The notes under the pieces: model-generated
What the model was told of the DNA's origin: nothing
Databases searched by the model: none
Seen by the model: the letters and a program-made list of their open reading frames with translations, nothing else
In this document: in pieces, positions 1-14,474 of the stretch
Layout of the letters: every line of letters begins with the position of its first letter
Numbering within the stretch: position 1 is the first letter of the stretch
Assembly (NCBI GenBank): GCA_034620365.1
Contig: JAQGEQ010000380.1
Coordinates: 4,092,001-4,156,000 of the forward strand
Source: Pegea sp. RAD2-039
Taxonomy: Eukaryota; Chordata; Thaliacea; Salpida; Salpidae
Direction: 5' to 3'
DNA: 64,000 nt
Made by a program: the position numbers and the translations under genes

Positions 1-2775
1 TCTTTAAAGAATATTTCTTGTTATGTAAAATGATCCATCTAATTTCAAACTGTACTTGTCACGTATTTCAATTTAGTATAAAGTATTTTTGTTTGTTTCT
101 AAACCTTTATGAAATTCAAGATAATTTCACAAAACAAATATTTCATATGCTCCAGTAATCAAAGCTACCTTTCTAAATTGTATTTGCTTAATTAACTTCT
201 AAGACTTTCTATAAGATAATATCGATGCTGTTGATATTAAATTGAATCAAAATCATGTTCATGATAAGCAACATTAGTGATAGGCAAATAGCCTGAGGAA
301 GTGAACTACCTATACTCAGTAATTTATATTAGCGTCTTACTCTGTATCTACATATCTTCGTGTAAACGTGTATATTGTTACATACAATTATGTTCATTAG
401 ACCTAATACAGTTTTCTAAATATATTGTAAGATTACTGTTCAATTGATAAGTTTTGTGGTCCAAATTATTCTACTTTAAGTTCTTGACAAGGTAATGTTT
501 GTTTCTTAGACTCTTATAAAAACATGAAAATAACTTTTGAGATAAACTTTATCAAAATAAAATACTTTTAAGTTCTAGTTGCTACAAAATATAAATCCAC
601 GTTTGGTTTGACAGCAATTTTTTACTGATGCTTTAAATCTACTTATTCAAAATGTTTATTAAACTTTTAGAAAATTTTTCTTGTTTTGCTTAGTATCATG
701 TAATGTATAATGTTATTTACTGATCCCAACTTTCAGAAACTTAAACGTGTTGTTGATGAGCATTAAAATAAGTGCATGCAGCTGAGATCTGTTCAAGTTG
801 AAAAAAAGTAATCGGAGAAGACTATTACTAGACTATATTTTTATTATAAGATAATTACTTTTGGTATCTTTAAGCAAACTTTTTTGTATATTTAAAAAAG
901 AAAGTAAGCAAATATATAAGCTAATATGAGCACTGATTTAATTGAGTGTTACATGCTTTTTGTAACGAATATTCTTGCTTAAAAAATAAAACAGAATAAA
1001 TATAAAGAGAACAGTACAAGCTGCTATTCCTAAAGATCCTTCTTCGTATGAAGCTGTGCGTTTTCTAAATGTTGATGATTGAATTCCTATGATAATCTCT
1101 AAATGTCAAAGCCAAAAAATTGGTATAATGTACAACTTTAAATATTAAAAATTAATTTATTTCCGGGTTTTATTTCAAATAATGATTTTAACAGATTATG
1201 ACTTCTTCAAATTTTAAGTTGTGTTTTAATTTTATTACTTATTTAGGTTACAAGTAAACACAAAATCATAAACAACAGTTTGAATATTAACATCAGTTTT
1301 TATTCATTTTACTTTTTGGTTTGGTTAAGTTGATTCAATAAACAGAAATTCATTTACATCGATGATAATTAAAAAGCATCAATGAATAAGTGTTCTACAG
1401 TTATGTTTTATTTTTCATTTGTTCTCTAGTACAAGCATTCCTTTGTAACCAAGCATTTTGGAGAAGTAAGATTAATTGTCAATGATAATCAAACCACAAA
1501 AAATTACATATTGTTCAAATTGTTTGAAGTTTTGACTTATGAAATTATTAAATTTCATATTTTACAAATATCTAAAGATGCTAGTCTATTAATTATTGCA
1601 TTTTTACAGCTTACTTCAGACACTTAACCAGCCAAGCGTAAAACTTTTATGTTTCTCATTTTCTATTCAGAAAGTAATTGTAGACGAGATATATGATATC
1701 TGTTGCCATTTAAACAGATTTTTATAGTTACAATAAATCTCAAATTAAATTGTTTGTTAAAAACGTTTAGTTTATTTCAGTTATCTTATGTTTGAAATAC
1801 ATCAAAATGTATCATATTGATAGATAGTTGAACCATTTTAACAAAAAGAAGCTTATATTACTTCCTGATAAAGAAAATAATAACAAGTAATTGACAATTA
1901 TTTCTCCTATAGCTTTTCATCTAAGCCAGCTAAAAGTAGCTTAAATGGAAAATGAGTTAAGCATAAAATGATTAGTTCAACTTTCATTTGATTAATTGCT
2001 ATCACTTATCAGAAAATCATTTATGACCTAATTTTTGATCTATTTTATTACTCATTTACGGAAAGACATTTTTTGTTAAAAATTTTAATTGATTATCTTA
2101 TAGCTGCCAAAACAGCTGTCAAAAGAAACTTAAATCAATTGAAATCACCTTGCATGTTTAAGCACCAAATTGCAAGCTGGTCAAAAAACTAATTGAAGTC
2201 TTTTGATAAATTCTGTTTGCACCATGAACCTTAGATGAACTCTGTCAATACTTAGGTTAAGGTCCTTGCACTTTAATTCATCAGCTTTTTTTGGTCTAAA
2301 GGTATTCTTAAAATTACTGTTTTGATAATTGAGATCAATCTTTTTAGTTATCTATTTTTTCATATTTTTAATTACTTTTTTCTCTTTACATGGATGGTTT
2401 TAATATTCTTTTCATTCAAGTCGAAAGTTGGGTTCCTGTCGGGAACATAACGCAAGTCCAACAACGTTTTAAAAGGAATTTATCAGGGTTGTGTCATTTG
2501 AAAATAGACAAAAACTATTTTAGGAGTATTTTTCTTTGCTTTTGTCTGGTATTTTAGCTAAACGTGAGATTTCTTCTTCTTTGAATTTCTCGATAGTTTG
2601 AAGAAATTACTTCATCAGATAAACAAACGGGATTTTGCTAATCTTAAAACGTGTAGCAATAAATTAAAGATTATCTGAGTGGATATACCTAATAAGAGAC
2701 AGTTATTACTATTTAAGTAATTGAATTATTGTTAATTAGTTGTTCATTTCATCAACTTATTCTTTCAACTTATAG
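1..2775. other. Upstream non-coding DNA / probable intron of PRSS23-like gene
   Basis: No open frame with recognisable protein similarity is visible on either strand. The stretch ends in a plausible 3' splice site (a T-rich tract followed by TTATAG at 2770-2775), so its right-hand part is probably the intron before the PRSS23-like last exon. I looked for an exon encoding the protease TAAHC histidine motif and did not find one here, so it probably lies to the left of the window. A short imperfect hairpin (GTTCC/GGAAC) lies near 2433-2447. Confidence 0.5.
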
Positions 2776-3405
2776 GGTGTGAAAAAACTGAGGGTTGGTC
2801 GTTTAATCGAACGTAAAGCAAGAAGAAAGGGTAATAAGAAGGTGAGAAAGACACGCGATGTTGAGGACCAAAAAGCCATCATTCAGAAGATGAAGTGGAC
2901 CAGAGTACGAGAAACCTTCCTCACTAATGCATGGATGCAGCAACCAGAACAAAACTATAGTTTGGGATTGGCTGCTGTCGAGCATGATTATGCTCTTTTA
3001 GAGCTGAAGAAGAGTATCGGGGGTGATTCAATGAAGTTGGGAGAAAGTCCAGAAGTGAATGATATTCCAGGACACAAGAGAGTTCATTTCAGTGCTTTTG
3101 AAAACGTGAAAAAGATGCCAAGACTCTATTACAGATCATGTATCGTCGAAAATCAGACAAATGAGTTAATGTATCATGAATGTGACTCTGTTAGAAGCTC
3201 AGCAGGAGCTGGGATTTATATTCGAATGTATGATCGCGAGTTGAAGAGCTGGGATAGACGGGTAATCGGAGTCTTTGCCGGATCTCAATGGGTGGATCAA
3301 GGAGCTGGTAAAACTCGTGAATATAATACTGGAGTGAGATTGAATGCAATCAAAATTGCTCAGATTTGTCTCTGGAAGACAGGCTCTGAAAAATGTAAAC
3401 TTTAG
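2776..3405 (+). CDS. PRSS23/PRSS35-like S1 protease homologue, last exon, predicted inactive
   Basis: This is the 3' terminal exon (209 codons plus TAG) of a trypsin-fold secreted protease of the PRSS23/PRSS35 family. The exon opens after TTATAG, and the first codons (GVKKLRVG) continue an upstream exon, so no start codon is assigned. Recognisable family blocks are KLRVG at the start, EHDYALLELK with the catalytic Asp (codon 70 counted from 2779), the HFSAFEN block, and the C-terminal IGVFAGSQWVD and AQICLW segments. The serine site, which in PRSS23 is GxSGSGVYVRM, here reads SAGAGIYIRM: the nucleophile codon at 3208-3210 is GCT (Ala). The His-containing exon is not seen in this window. The protein is therefore probably a secreted pseudoprotease, comparable to PRSS35, which also lacks the serine. 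A lysine/arginine-rich stretch lies at codons 9-25. Family assignment is from recalled similarity and is strong; inactivity is inference. Confidence 0.88.
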   Translation, partial: GVKKLRVGRLIERKARRKGNKKVRKTRDVEDQKAIIQKMKWTRVRETFLTNAWMQQPEQNYSLGLAAVEHDYALLELKKSIGGDSMKLGESPEVNDIPGHKRVHFSAFENVKKMPRLYYRSCIVENQTNELMYHECDSVRSSAGAGIYIRMYDRELKSWDRRVIGVFAGSQWVDQGAGKTREYNTGVRLNAIKIAQICLWKTGSEKCKL

Positions 3406-3801
3406 TGACGATGCATCTCTGTCACGTGAATTTAAGAGCACCTAATGCAGTATAGTGCTTTTGTGGTTGCTTTCTACTACCGTTCGCCACTTCTTTTCTT
3501 CTTTTTTCTTTCGCCTTTATTTCTTTTATCAACTTATTTGAGTTTTTCTTTATTTGCAAGCGATTCTAAAATCATCGCACTCATTTAACTGCAACCTTTT
3601 TACAAATTCATTTCAACTTAATGTTGATTATATCGCTACAAACACGTAAAAGTAGCCCTTGGAAATCTCAACAGTTTACAGGGAATAGCATAAACATATA
3701 ACTTTTATCTGTGTTCGTTTCTTTCAAGTCTTCTCTTCTTTCTTCGTATCATCTTTGTTACATTTTGTCATCAGCATAGCTTTCAATATACAAGAAACAA
3801 A

Positions 3802-3807
3802 AATAAA
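3802..3807 (+). terminator. Putative polyadenylation signal, PRSS23-like gene
   Basis: AATAAA about 400 nt after the stop codon, the first such hexamer downstream. It would give a moderately long 3' UTR. Position-based inference only. Confidence 0.4.
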
Positions 3808-4206
3808 TTTAATTTAATTTTTCTTTTATTAGATAATGATTATTATACTGTTTGAAATATTGTGTTTATTATTTTAAAGTGTTAAATCGTTTTTTGAGAG
3901 TTAAATCTCTGAGCTTTGCTAGCTCTGTAAGACTTGAATGAAAAAATAAATTCCTTAACAAAAGAAAAAAAAACTATTATAGAAATCATTTGACAATCAA
4001 AGCAGTGATCATTTAAAATGGTAATTTCGATGTAAAAACTTTATTTAATAAACTTAATCCTAAATTTTTGATGATGTTTTCTTAAAATTTTTGTTAAGAT
4101 ATAGGTCGCTGGCCGATTATTGAAATGATACGTGTCCATATTTTGTAGATTTGTCAAAATTTGTTCATTTACACAAGCAGTAAAGATAAAGACTCATATC
4201 CTGAAA

Positions 4207-4257
4207 AGCTTTTGTTACATAATAGATATCGCTAGTCAAAAGTATGTAACAAAAGCT
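4207..4257. repeat. Perfect 15-bp inverted repeat, 21-nt spacer
   Basis: The arm at 4207-4221 (AGCTTTTGTTACATA) is the exact reverse complement of 4243-4257. Part of the right arm (ACAAAAGCTACAAA) recurs as a direct repeat near 4363-4376. The arms could form a stem-loop or be the end of a small decayed transposon, but no target-site duplication or full element is evident. Confidence 0.6.
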
Positions 4258-7200
4258 ACAAAAATATTTTCATAGCACCTTTGACATGTTGTTTTACATT
4301 TAATCATGAACTTTATGTGTCTCAGAGATGTTATTAGTTTTCTGTTTGATAGACATAATTTGACAAAAGCTACAAACATATTTTTTTACTTTTTCTTTGA
4401 AACGATGACCAGCAATTTTCATATGAATTTTGAAAACACTTCACTGAGAGAATTTAGTGGTTGCAAGACTTACACAATTTTTTTCTGTAAATAACTTAAA
4501 ATATCGGCTGAATTTACAAATGAAATTTTGTAAAAGTTTTGGTCATTTGCTTACAATTTTAATAGTCAGCCTAAAACTCAATTATAGAGATGCTGGCTCA
4601 CATTTTTCACTTATAATGTAGTAGTAACTGCTTATCTATTTATAAGGTACTATAAATATTATAAAAAAAAAACATAATCTATTGATTAAAAACTTGATAA
4701 TATTTTCTTCTTTTATCTTCTCATTAACTATAATCTAAACATATTTTGATTATTTTTGCTATACAATTTTATCTATTTTTATGATAGTAATCATTTAGTC
4801 TTAAAGAGTGCTTTAGACTATAAAAAATGTTTAAATCAGACATTAAAAAATATTAACATTCTTTATTGGCGTACCCATTAATCATGCTGATAATTCATTT
4901 CTCATCGATTACAACTATGATTAATCTATAAGCGTTTCACTTAAGCTTCGTTATGTTTTTTTATTTGGTCCATCTCTTATACTTATGTTATGATTATTAT
5001 GGCAGCGGTTAATGATGTTGTAGCATGCCAGTGTGGTTTTCATTATTCTCTGCGTTCTTTTATTTGTGAAGCATTAAAATGAGTAACAAAAATAGAAAGG
5101 TGTTTAAGTATTTTAGGTGCAGTAAACTTTTTAAACATTTAATTAATAATCAAATTATCCAATGATTTTAGCAGTTTTGTTATCTTAAGATAATACTTCT
5201 GATTTGCAAACTTATACAGCATCAAATTTTTACTAACTGGTCAAAGGTTTTATTTTATTCATTTATGGTATAAAGTTTTAATGTATAAGTTTAATTAAAA
5301 TTAATACTGGCATTCATAACTAATCCAAAATAACTCTAAAGTTTTCTCATTAAATTATTTATTTTTTCATTTATCATTCAAACGTCTAAACAATTGAAGT
5401 TGGCATCTAAACGATAATCTCTGCTATAGTTGCAGATGCGTAAAATTGTTAAATTTCTTTCATTTATCATTTTTTAAGACGATGACATCATCATTTAAAT
5501 CCATGTAATCTTACATGCAATTACTACGCCAAATATTTGATCAGTGTTTTATATATAGTTTTATCTTTAAAAAAATCGTTTGGCTTATAGCTTGCTGGGT
5601 AAATAATAAATCAAGTGTAGAACAAAAGTATTTTTGAAACTTGAAAAGCATACTATAAAGCAACATTTTACTAATCGCATTTGAGTTGGTGTTATTTGAT
5701 AGTAAATTACTCTATCTGACATTAATGGATGTTATAAAATTGCCAGAAAAAACTTAACATGATTCTAACTTTATCTGATTTTTAGTAATTGGTTCCTTTT
5801 TTATAAGCAGTTGTTTATTGTCTTGGATATTTTTGCCTATATATTCTTTTCTTTAATAAATGCAAGATTTTTGAAATATTTTTATGAGTTTATAAAAGAT
5901 AAACTAAGCTTCTGATTATTTTTTATAATTAATATAAAAACTGAAATGAAACTACCAGTAAAATGATAGCTAGTTGAACTAAATCCTGGTGTATATAAGA
6001 TTACAGAAATTGTGACAAAAGTAATTAGAGTCTACTTCATCAGATGACTTGTTTAATTTTTCACAATTCAATCAAACTTTCAAATGCATTTTGATGTCAA
6101 AGTACAAACCATAAAATAGATGAAGCGTTTGTTTCTCGATTTGATATAGTTTTTATGAATTTAAAATTTACACAAGTTATACGGACGATTAATTTTGTTT
6201 AACCGTCACGAAAACTGATATTATGCAGCTTGTAATATAGGTTTCTTCACCGACACAGGTGATGAGCCTTGTAAAAAGTAATAAATTATTCACAGTAAAA
6301 TTTTAAGCCACTTAGAAGAACCAATACTTTCAACGAAAAATGACTAAAAAGCTAAAAGTTTGTATCGGAGTGACAATCAATAATTAAATAATCATATGGA
6401 CAATTCAAAGTCAAGCATCAAATAAATAGTGTAAACCTTAATTCAACAAAGCATTCTTAAGTCCTTTCAAGCAAAAATTAACAAAAACAAAAAAGTTTAT
6501 TCATGTCAATCAGGTTTCGAATTGAGAATATTTTTAGCTGAACTAAAATATGCAAACTGCATTACAACTTGTCAATCAATAGTCGTTCACCATATCCTGT
6601 GTAGGATACAAACGTATAAAATAAAAACTTTCTTTTAAAGTATATATTGATATGAAAATCTTTTCAAGTTTTGTTGATTATGTTTTTGTTTAGTTGCTTG
6701 TTGGTTTTATATGCTTAAAGATTTTAATTTCTGTTAGAGTAAATGTGTGCTTCTATGAAGTAAAGCTGATGAAATGAAAAAAGCTGAAAAGTTTGTTTAT
6801 CATCTAAAGATTAGAAAATAGCTAACTTAATAATTTGAAGAAAAAGCTTTAAGTTTTACCAATTCTCGCATAAGATTAATTTGCATTTCCTTTAAAAAAT
6901 AAAGTATAAACCAGAATATAGTAAACATTTGTGCTTAATTGTTTGAAATTGTCAAAAATCCCACTAAATATAACGTAACAAGTAAAAAATATTGGGAATA
7001 CAACTTTGGGGCTCATAAGAATCGATAAGCTCCCAAACAAAAAGCCTTGTGAAAAGACATTAAAATTTTTTCAGAGCAGCAACAAAATTTGTCGACAGCT
7101 GTACAAATTGAATCAGTATTTAGAATCTTTATATCAATGTTCCTTTAGAGATAACAGTTTAAAGCTTTTAGAAATAAAGCGAATAATGAATAATGAAGCG

Positions 7201-10200
7201 ATTGATCACAAAGTTCGATGGTTGAAAATTCTTACATGAAAGCGTAAGTTACTAAAAAGTCGATAAAATCTATGAAAAATATAAATCAGATGAAGTTAAG
7301 TACTCATAATCTTAGCTATTATCTTAATTGTGATTCAAAAATTGATATTGATGAACTAGGAAGTAGTTAAATTCTTTTAAAATCATTGGTAAGTTATCAA
7401 AGAAGAATTTTTTTTGATAGCGTGATGAATATAAAACTCATCATCCAATGATAACATTTATTGTTAATGCAAACTGATTTTTTTCTATAAAAACGAGATT
7501 ATTTCCGTCAAGATGAAGCTTTAGGTCAATGGTTTTGAGTAGCTTAAGAAAATTCTTTAAAAATAGTTTTTAATTTTTATTTAGATTGATGGGAAGTAAC
7601 TCAAAGTATTTTTTGAACAAATCAGATGGTAAAAACCATTTTGATGTTTTAGGTAATATATTGGTCTATCCCATTAATTTCTGTAAGTTGCTGACAAGGC
7701 AGCACTTTTTTGAATTTTTGAAATTTCGTGAAAATAATTTGTTTTTAGCTCGACTATAATTAATTAAAATCGGTTTTCGTACTGTTCACTAAAATTGAGT
7801 TGAATCGAATAATTATCGACATTTGCAAGATAGAATTGTCGTTCTTTAGAGATATAGTTTTAATGTAACAGTTTAAGTTCAATTTTAGAACTATTACGAA
7901 AAATTATCTTTAGCAAAACATCTTCAAGGGTAATATCAACGAATCATGTCTTACTTAATCCAAAAATGGTATAAACTTAACAATTTTACACTAACGTTCT
8001 GTTTTGCATTTAGTTTTACTTCAACGTTCGATTATTATCTGATTGTTATTTTAGTTTACAAACCTGATTTTTGGGATTCTTTAAATTTTAATAATTCATT
8101 TGCGAAGTTTATGTACAAAGATAAATTACTTTCTATAAATCGTACTGAAGAAGCTTGAAAAGGTAAATTATTTTTCTTAATAACCGAATTAATTGTTATA
8201 CAGATAAAAAAATACGATAGAAAAAATTCAAACATGACAAGGCTGTGATGAGTGTTCAACATATTTTCTAGTCTTCAGCTTTCATATATTTTTGGATCTG
8301 CAAAGAACTTTTCATTTTAGATAAGTATCAAAATATTGACTGTTGGTTTCTGCTGTATACTTGACAAAGATGTGTACATTAAAATTTGATAATTATATTT
8401 AGCAAATAATCGAGATATATTAAAGAGTAAACATTAGATACAAAACATAAGAGTGCGGTTTTGAGTTTGAGAATTATTTTAAAAAATCATAACTAATTTA
8501 GTTGTTTAATTTATATTTTAATTCACAAGTACTGTTTAAATAAAAACTTTACCAAAAATTTAAGAGACCTCTTAGTGACTTTACTAAATACTCTATAAGT
8601 ATGTATAGTTGATTCTTACAAATTATAACTGTATTACTGTTTGATAAAATTTGTTTTTATTTTAAAAGGTTTCCTTGGATAAAAGTGAATTGTTTAAATA
8701 ATTAACAATTTGTAGAAAATAGTTTTGAGCATTTGAATGTCGATTATTGTATTATGTAGTTGCGCAACCTTTAGAAGCTCAGTAAATCCAAGTGAATACT
8801 AATACCGACGGTTTAATCTTGTTGCAAACCATTTGCTGTTGTATCTGTTACACTAAATCCAACAAATATGAAAATTTTATCATTCGGACGTCTAGCTTTT
8901 AATAATTGCTTTTCAGTAGCAGAATATTCAAAATATTTTGACAAAATTTAGATAAAAATTTTTAATCGAAAAAAAGAAGAACAAAAAGTTGAAATTATCT
9001 TTTTAACAAAAATTTTCTGAACTTATGATAAAAGTATCTTTTGTATTTTTATTATTATGAAATTCATAGCAACAAAAAAACTTGTATATCTTGTCAATGA
9101 ATACTATAAGATAAAGCACGAATTTGGTAAAGAATTTTTCAAATCAAAAAGTAACAAGCTGATCAAAAGAAAATTATTCAATTTCCATGTACCAAATGTA
9201 ATTTTTCATAATTTCTGAAAACCGAATTACATTGAATTTTATATCGAAAAATATTAATTTTGTCAGAAATAAGCTGAACATACTTAAATGTAATAAATAA
9301 AGAATTTATGGAAAATTTTACAAGTAATTTACAAATTAATCGTTTTCGAATTTTGAGGAAAATAATAACTTTTTTTGTTGTATTCACTAAACAACTACTT
9401 TAAGAAGTGCTCATGTACTGCTGTAAATATTTATTTAAATATCATAAAATAAAAACATGGTATATAGAAATATGTCAACTATAGTTTTAACAATATTCAA
9501 ATATTTTCATCAAATCATTAAAAAATAATTTGTAAATTTTCGTAACTGACTATTTAACCGGGTTCAAAATTAGTGTTATGTAATCAATAAAAATAATATC
9601 TTTTGTTATATTATTTACAAAAAATTTATTGAGCTTATCATTAATTTTTTAAGTTGGTTATTAATTAAGTATACAAATCAGTACAAATATTTTACTAATG
9701 TAATAAATCAATGGTTTTTATCTATTTAGTATTTCATATATCTATATCTATATGGAATCTATATATAGAGTTTTCTATTCAAAATTGAATTGTTTTATTA
9801 ATGTCATTAGAAAAAATATATTTTATTGCATTATCACTTCTTTTATCTGTATTGGTCTGATAAAATCTTTCAACAATTTAGTCTGTGTTATAAGATGTGT
9901 TATTTTCATAAACTTATTGAATAAGAACAAGATTGTTAATATTGTTGATGATTTAAAATAAACGAAAAAGCTTGGTGATGTTGTAAGTACATGTAAACAT
10001 TGACTAATCTACAATAAATTTCAAATTAAACTGTTTTGTACGTAGCTTTGCTTGTCAAACAGTTTATATAAGATTATAAGTTACGAAAACTTTTACTTTA
10101 GGATAACAACTTCATGATAGGAAGCTTTTATCTTTTGCTGTACATCTATTAATCTTAACATTCAAAATAAAAAGTTTAAATATTCACTCTTTTCAAAACT

Positions 10201-13200
10201 GCTTTACAGAATCAAAATATTTACACTTTGAAAAGGAAGTGTAGACTTGTGAAATTTCACTGAAGAAAAAGTTGCATAAACAATTCATCTGTTTGGTTAT
10301 ACCCTTGAACTGATTGATCGTAAAATTTAATATGAATGATTGACAATATATAACTTAAATCGATTATGTAATGTTTATGAGCAAATGAAAAGGATTACCG
10401 CATTTAACTGTTTGCGTTTCTTCGAATATTATGATTTATTTTATGTAATACTTTTGAAGTTAAATCTTTTACAACAAAATTAGAAGTCAGCAATTGATCA
10501 AGCAGTTAATGTAATTACGGATTTGAGTTTACTAGTAAGCTAATATTGTAGTTGGTGCAAGATAGAAAAAGAAGTTTACAAAACAGTGCTTTAAAATTTG
10601 GGGAAACATTTTACAAATCTCACAACTTTTGATTGTTCAGATAATTTAGCCAAAACCAAAACTCAGTTAGTTTTTAAAACGACCTTCTAGAAATTACTTT
10701 ATGAGCTAATGTAGATATAAATTATTTAGTTTAAAAAGTCTAGAAACTTAAAATAGAATTTATTACTTAAAGAAAAAACCTGTTAAATAAAAGGAAATAA
10801 CATTTTTAATAAACATATTCTAAGTAACTATTTAGCTTACAAATGTCTATAAAATTTGATTAAAACTTAAAACCAAAGCTAATCACTTTATTTTGTCAAA
10901 TCAATCTTTAGCTTTTTATAAGATATAAAGCCAAGGTCGAATTCAAGATGAGTCACGTGATTTAATTTTGTTTTGTAACTTAGTTTATTATTTATAAGTT
11001 TTAGCTACTTGATGGATAATGTTTTTATTCATTTTTCTAAACGCTCCAGTATTTATTTTTTGCTAAAATCAAAAATTTTGTTGTTGAGTGCTTTCTTTTA
11101 TGAATTTGGAAATTAATATAGCCTGAATTAAGGTATGAAGACAGTTCACGGTTTATTGGGTTTAGCAATACTATCTGATACCTTTTATTCAAAAACTGTA
11201 AACGTGTTTCAATAACATTGGTATTGATTACTAAATACAACAGTTTAAACGTAAACTGATAAAATAGAAAAAGCTTTTTGTCTGAAAATTGTTATAAAAA
11301 GTTAAACTTAATTTTACATGTCTTTTCATTTACAATGTCTAATTTCAGAAAGTTATTTTACTTTTTTTGAAAATTATTTTCTTCTAAATGATTTAGAAAA
11401 TACAATATCACATATTTAAGTGATTAAAAACACATCATTAGCTTTCCAAATTATTTCTCTTTCAAAAAATTCCTGACATGATTTTTTGTCTTTTTATTCT
11501 TATTTTTAAGTATAATTATCAGTCAAGCTATCAAATTTATGATTCATACAGATAAACTTAACAAGGGCATCTTTTTGCCAACAATTTCAACTGCAGACTA
11601 TTTTTCCAACTTATTTTCCTCAGTTTAGAAAAGATTTAAAAAGTGATTACGTAATCAGACTATAAAAACCATGTAAAGTTTAGGTTTTTCTAAATTTAAC
11701 ATGCTTTTGACATGGCCTAAACATTTTTAAATTAAATAAAATTTTTAGAGTGGCGTAAATCTTTACTTGATTACGTAATATAAATGTACTAAAAAATGAA
11801 TAATTGCCTTTCTTTAGTATTTTAACGCTTTAATTTAAAATTACTTTTGTTATTAATTTAGAATAATTTTATAATTATGTGTTGTTTAAGTATAAAAAGG
11901 AGATTGCTCATAATTGTCATTCAAATTTCTATACAAGCTGGTATTTATTTTGAGCAAACTGTTTAAATAATTTGTATGTTTGATTGTTATTAAAGAGATG
12001 TATAATTACAATAGAATGATATTGGTGACAAATAGTGAAGTAAGAACTATATTTTGAACTATTCTAGTTGTTCAAAGCAACAAGTTTGTTCGATTTAGAA
12101 TAGCTTGATAATAAAACTTTATAAACTAAATTAATTCAGATTATCTTAGATTCAATTGACTGTAAATTATCTGCATGAAATAATGCTTTTGTTGTAGGAA
12201 AATAAACATGCGTAGACTTAAACTAACTTTTATTTATACCAAAAGAAAGCAGTTTATAAAAGTATGTCATTCAAAATTATATGCATTTAAAGATTTGTGA
12301 TCTTTTTTATGATAATAAATTTTAAAAATATCCATCATTAATCCCTAAAAAGTATTTTCTTTAGAGCTGTATAAAACTGAAAAAAATTTGTTGAGCTAAA
12401 TATAAATAATTTGATAATAAATATGAATAATATCTTGAGCTAAATATAAATTGAATTAAAAAAACATTCAAATTACTTAAATTTGTTTTCTTAAAGATCT
12501 ACATACTGGTTCTATTGCATCATGATTATTACATTGTATAAAGAATTCAAGCCATAAAGTTTTATTCATAAAAATTTGTAATATATTGTACTACATTATA
12601 TGGTACTAAATTGATAAATGATTAAAAAAATAAAATACTCTATGGAATGGTCATTATATCTCTACTAACCTCCAGTAAATCGAGTTTTTTATAATAAGTT
12701 TTCAAATTATCAGTAGTTGAAATTTTCTAAGATAATAGCTTCTTACAAGTTTATTAAATTCATTTCAACAAAGTTTTAACCCCAAAAATCAGTTTAACAA
12801 TTAAGTATAAAATGTTAAAACATAAAAATTAATAAGCTACTAAAGATGTTTTTAAAAGTAAAGATTGTTTAATAGATAACAAACTTATTAATTCTTACAA
12901 CTTTAGAGTTAAGATTTTATGTTTAATAGAGAACATTATCAAAATAAACTCAATAATATTTTGTTAAATCAATCTTCTAATTTATCTTTTAGAAGGTTTT
13001 CAGCTTTGATTCAGCTTTCGATACTTTATTACTATTTATTTTCAAAACAATGTTGACAAAAATGAATCGCTAATGATTGATAATAGTGATTTCATTTTCT
13101 AATATAAATTCATTAAGTTTAGGACTCAAAAAATTTGTAAATTTTTTAAGACGAGATAGAAAGATTTTGTTTCTAGGATTCAAGTATAAGACTTTAAAAC

Positions 13201-14474
13201 AACTTCATTTGTAGCTTCTGTCTTTTCATTAAAATTGTATTTTGGTGTTAGATTTTTGTTTCAGATAGTTCAAATTTCATTCAATCACAAACCTCAAGAT
13301 TGAGCAATGTGTATTGAACCAAATAAAATATTCTTTTTATCTCCAGCAAAACTAAAGCTTTTAAAAACAACAGTTGGTATGAAAAATTTTAAAGTCAATT
13401 TAAACATAAAAGAGTTTACACTTTGCAATCAGACAACTTAAGATATAAATGAATCGTTAAATCATTCAGTTAGTTTGTTGAATACTTTGATAAAGTAATG
13501 CAAATACAAACTAATAAATAAAACTCATGCTTGTTTAACTTGTTTAAATGAAAGAAAATGAACTTATTTATACAGATTTGGTTTAATTTGTCAAATATTT
13601 TCACATTTGAATTTGCTTTACAAATGTAAAGTAAAATATTACTAATTGTATGATTATCTAAGTTAAATATAAATCTAAATTGGAAAATTTAATCTTGCTT
13701 AAAGTAAATCTTTTTTTAATAAAGCAATGTAATATATCTTGTGATAAATGTAGTCTGTTAAAATTTTGAAAATTATGGTTTATAATTAAAAACTATTTTC
13801 AATTTAAAATTTAATTTTTCAGTTTCATAATATAATGAAGCTAACGTAAAAAGCTTCTTAGAAATGTAAAAATGTAGATTGATGAAATGCACTCACATTA
13901 TTCGAATACTTTTTCTATTTAGAATTACTCAATTGGAGTAACGATAAAGGTTATGATGTTAACAATACATTGAAAACAAATTCTGATTATTAGTATTTAT
14001 AAGTTATGGTATAACTTTCAATATATAATAAAAGCTTAAAAATCATTTCTGTGAACTAGCCAATTTGCTATTAACTTTTATAAAGTATTAAATCAATTTC
14101 ATATCCTTTCAGTTGATAACAAATATCATAAATCCAAGTTTTATGAGGTTGAAATGACTAATTTTATAAGTTGAGACATTTTTTGAATCAAAATGCAATT
14201 TATGTTTTTTTGATATATGTAAATTCTGACCAAATTCTTCATCTATAGCGTTTTGATACTTATGTCACTGTAAAAACGATCTTATAACAATTCATTATAA
14301 ATTAAGAACTTTATTTTATAGATTCACTAATTTACCAATGTCAAAAGGTTAAAAAATACTGCTCTATACCAAAATTAAATTGTAAGAAAGGTTTGAACAT
14401 TTTCAATGGTTTTTATCTCACGAGTAAATATTTCAACATAAACCGCGAAATGTAATTAACATATAATCATTTAA

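Noticed and set aside
2803-3441. Minus-strand frames opposite the PRSS23-like exon
   Set aside because: Antisense shadows without protein similarity. The + strand frame is a clear protease homologue.
7006-7239. A 77-codon frame in the desert
   Set aside because: Its length is within chance expectation for the window; it has low complexity and no recognised family.
7946-11240. Several 67-70 codon frames on both strands
   Set aside because: They are short, biased to F/I/K/L/N, overlap each other antisense and show no domain; consistent with chance.
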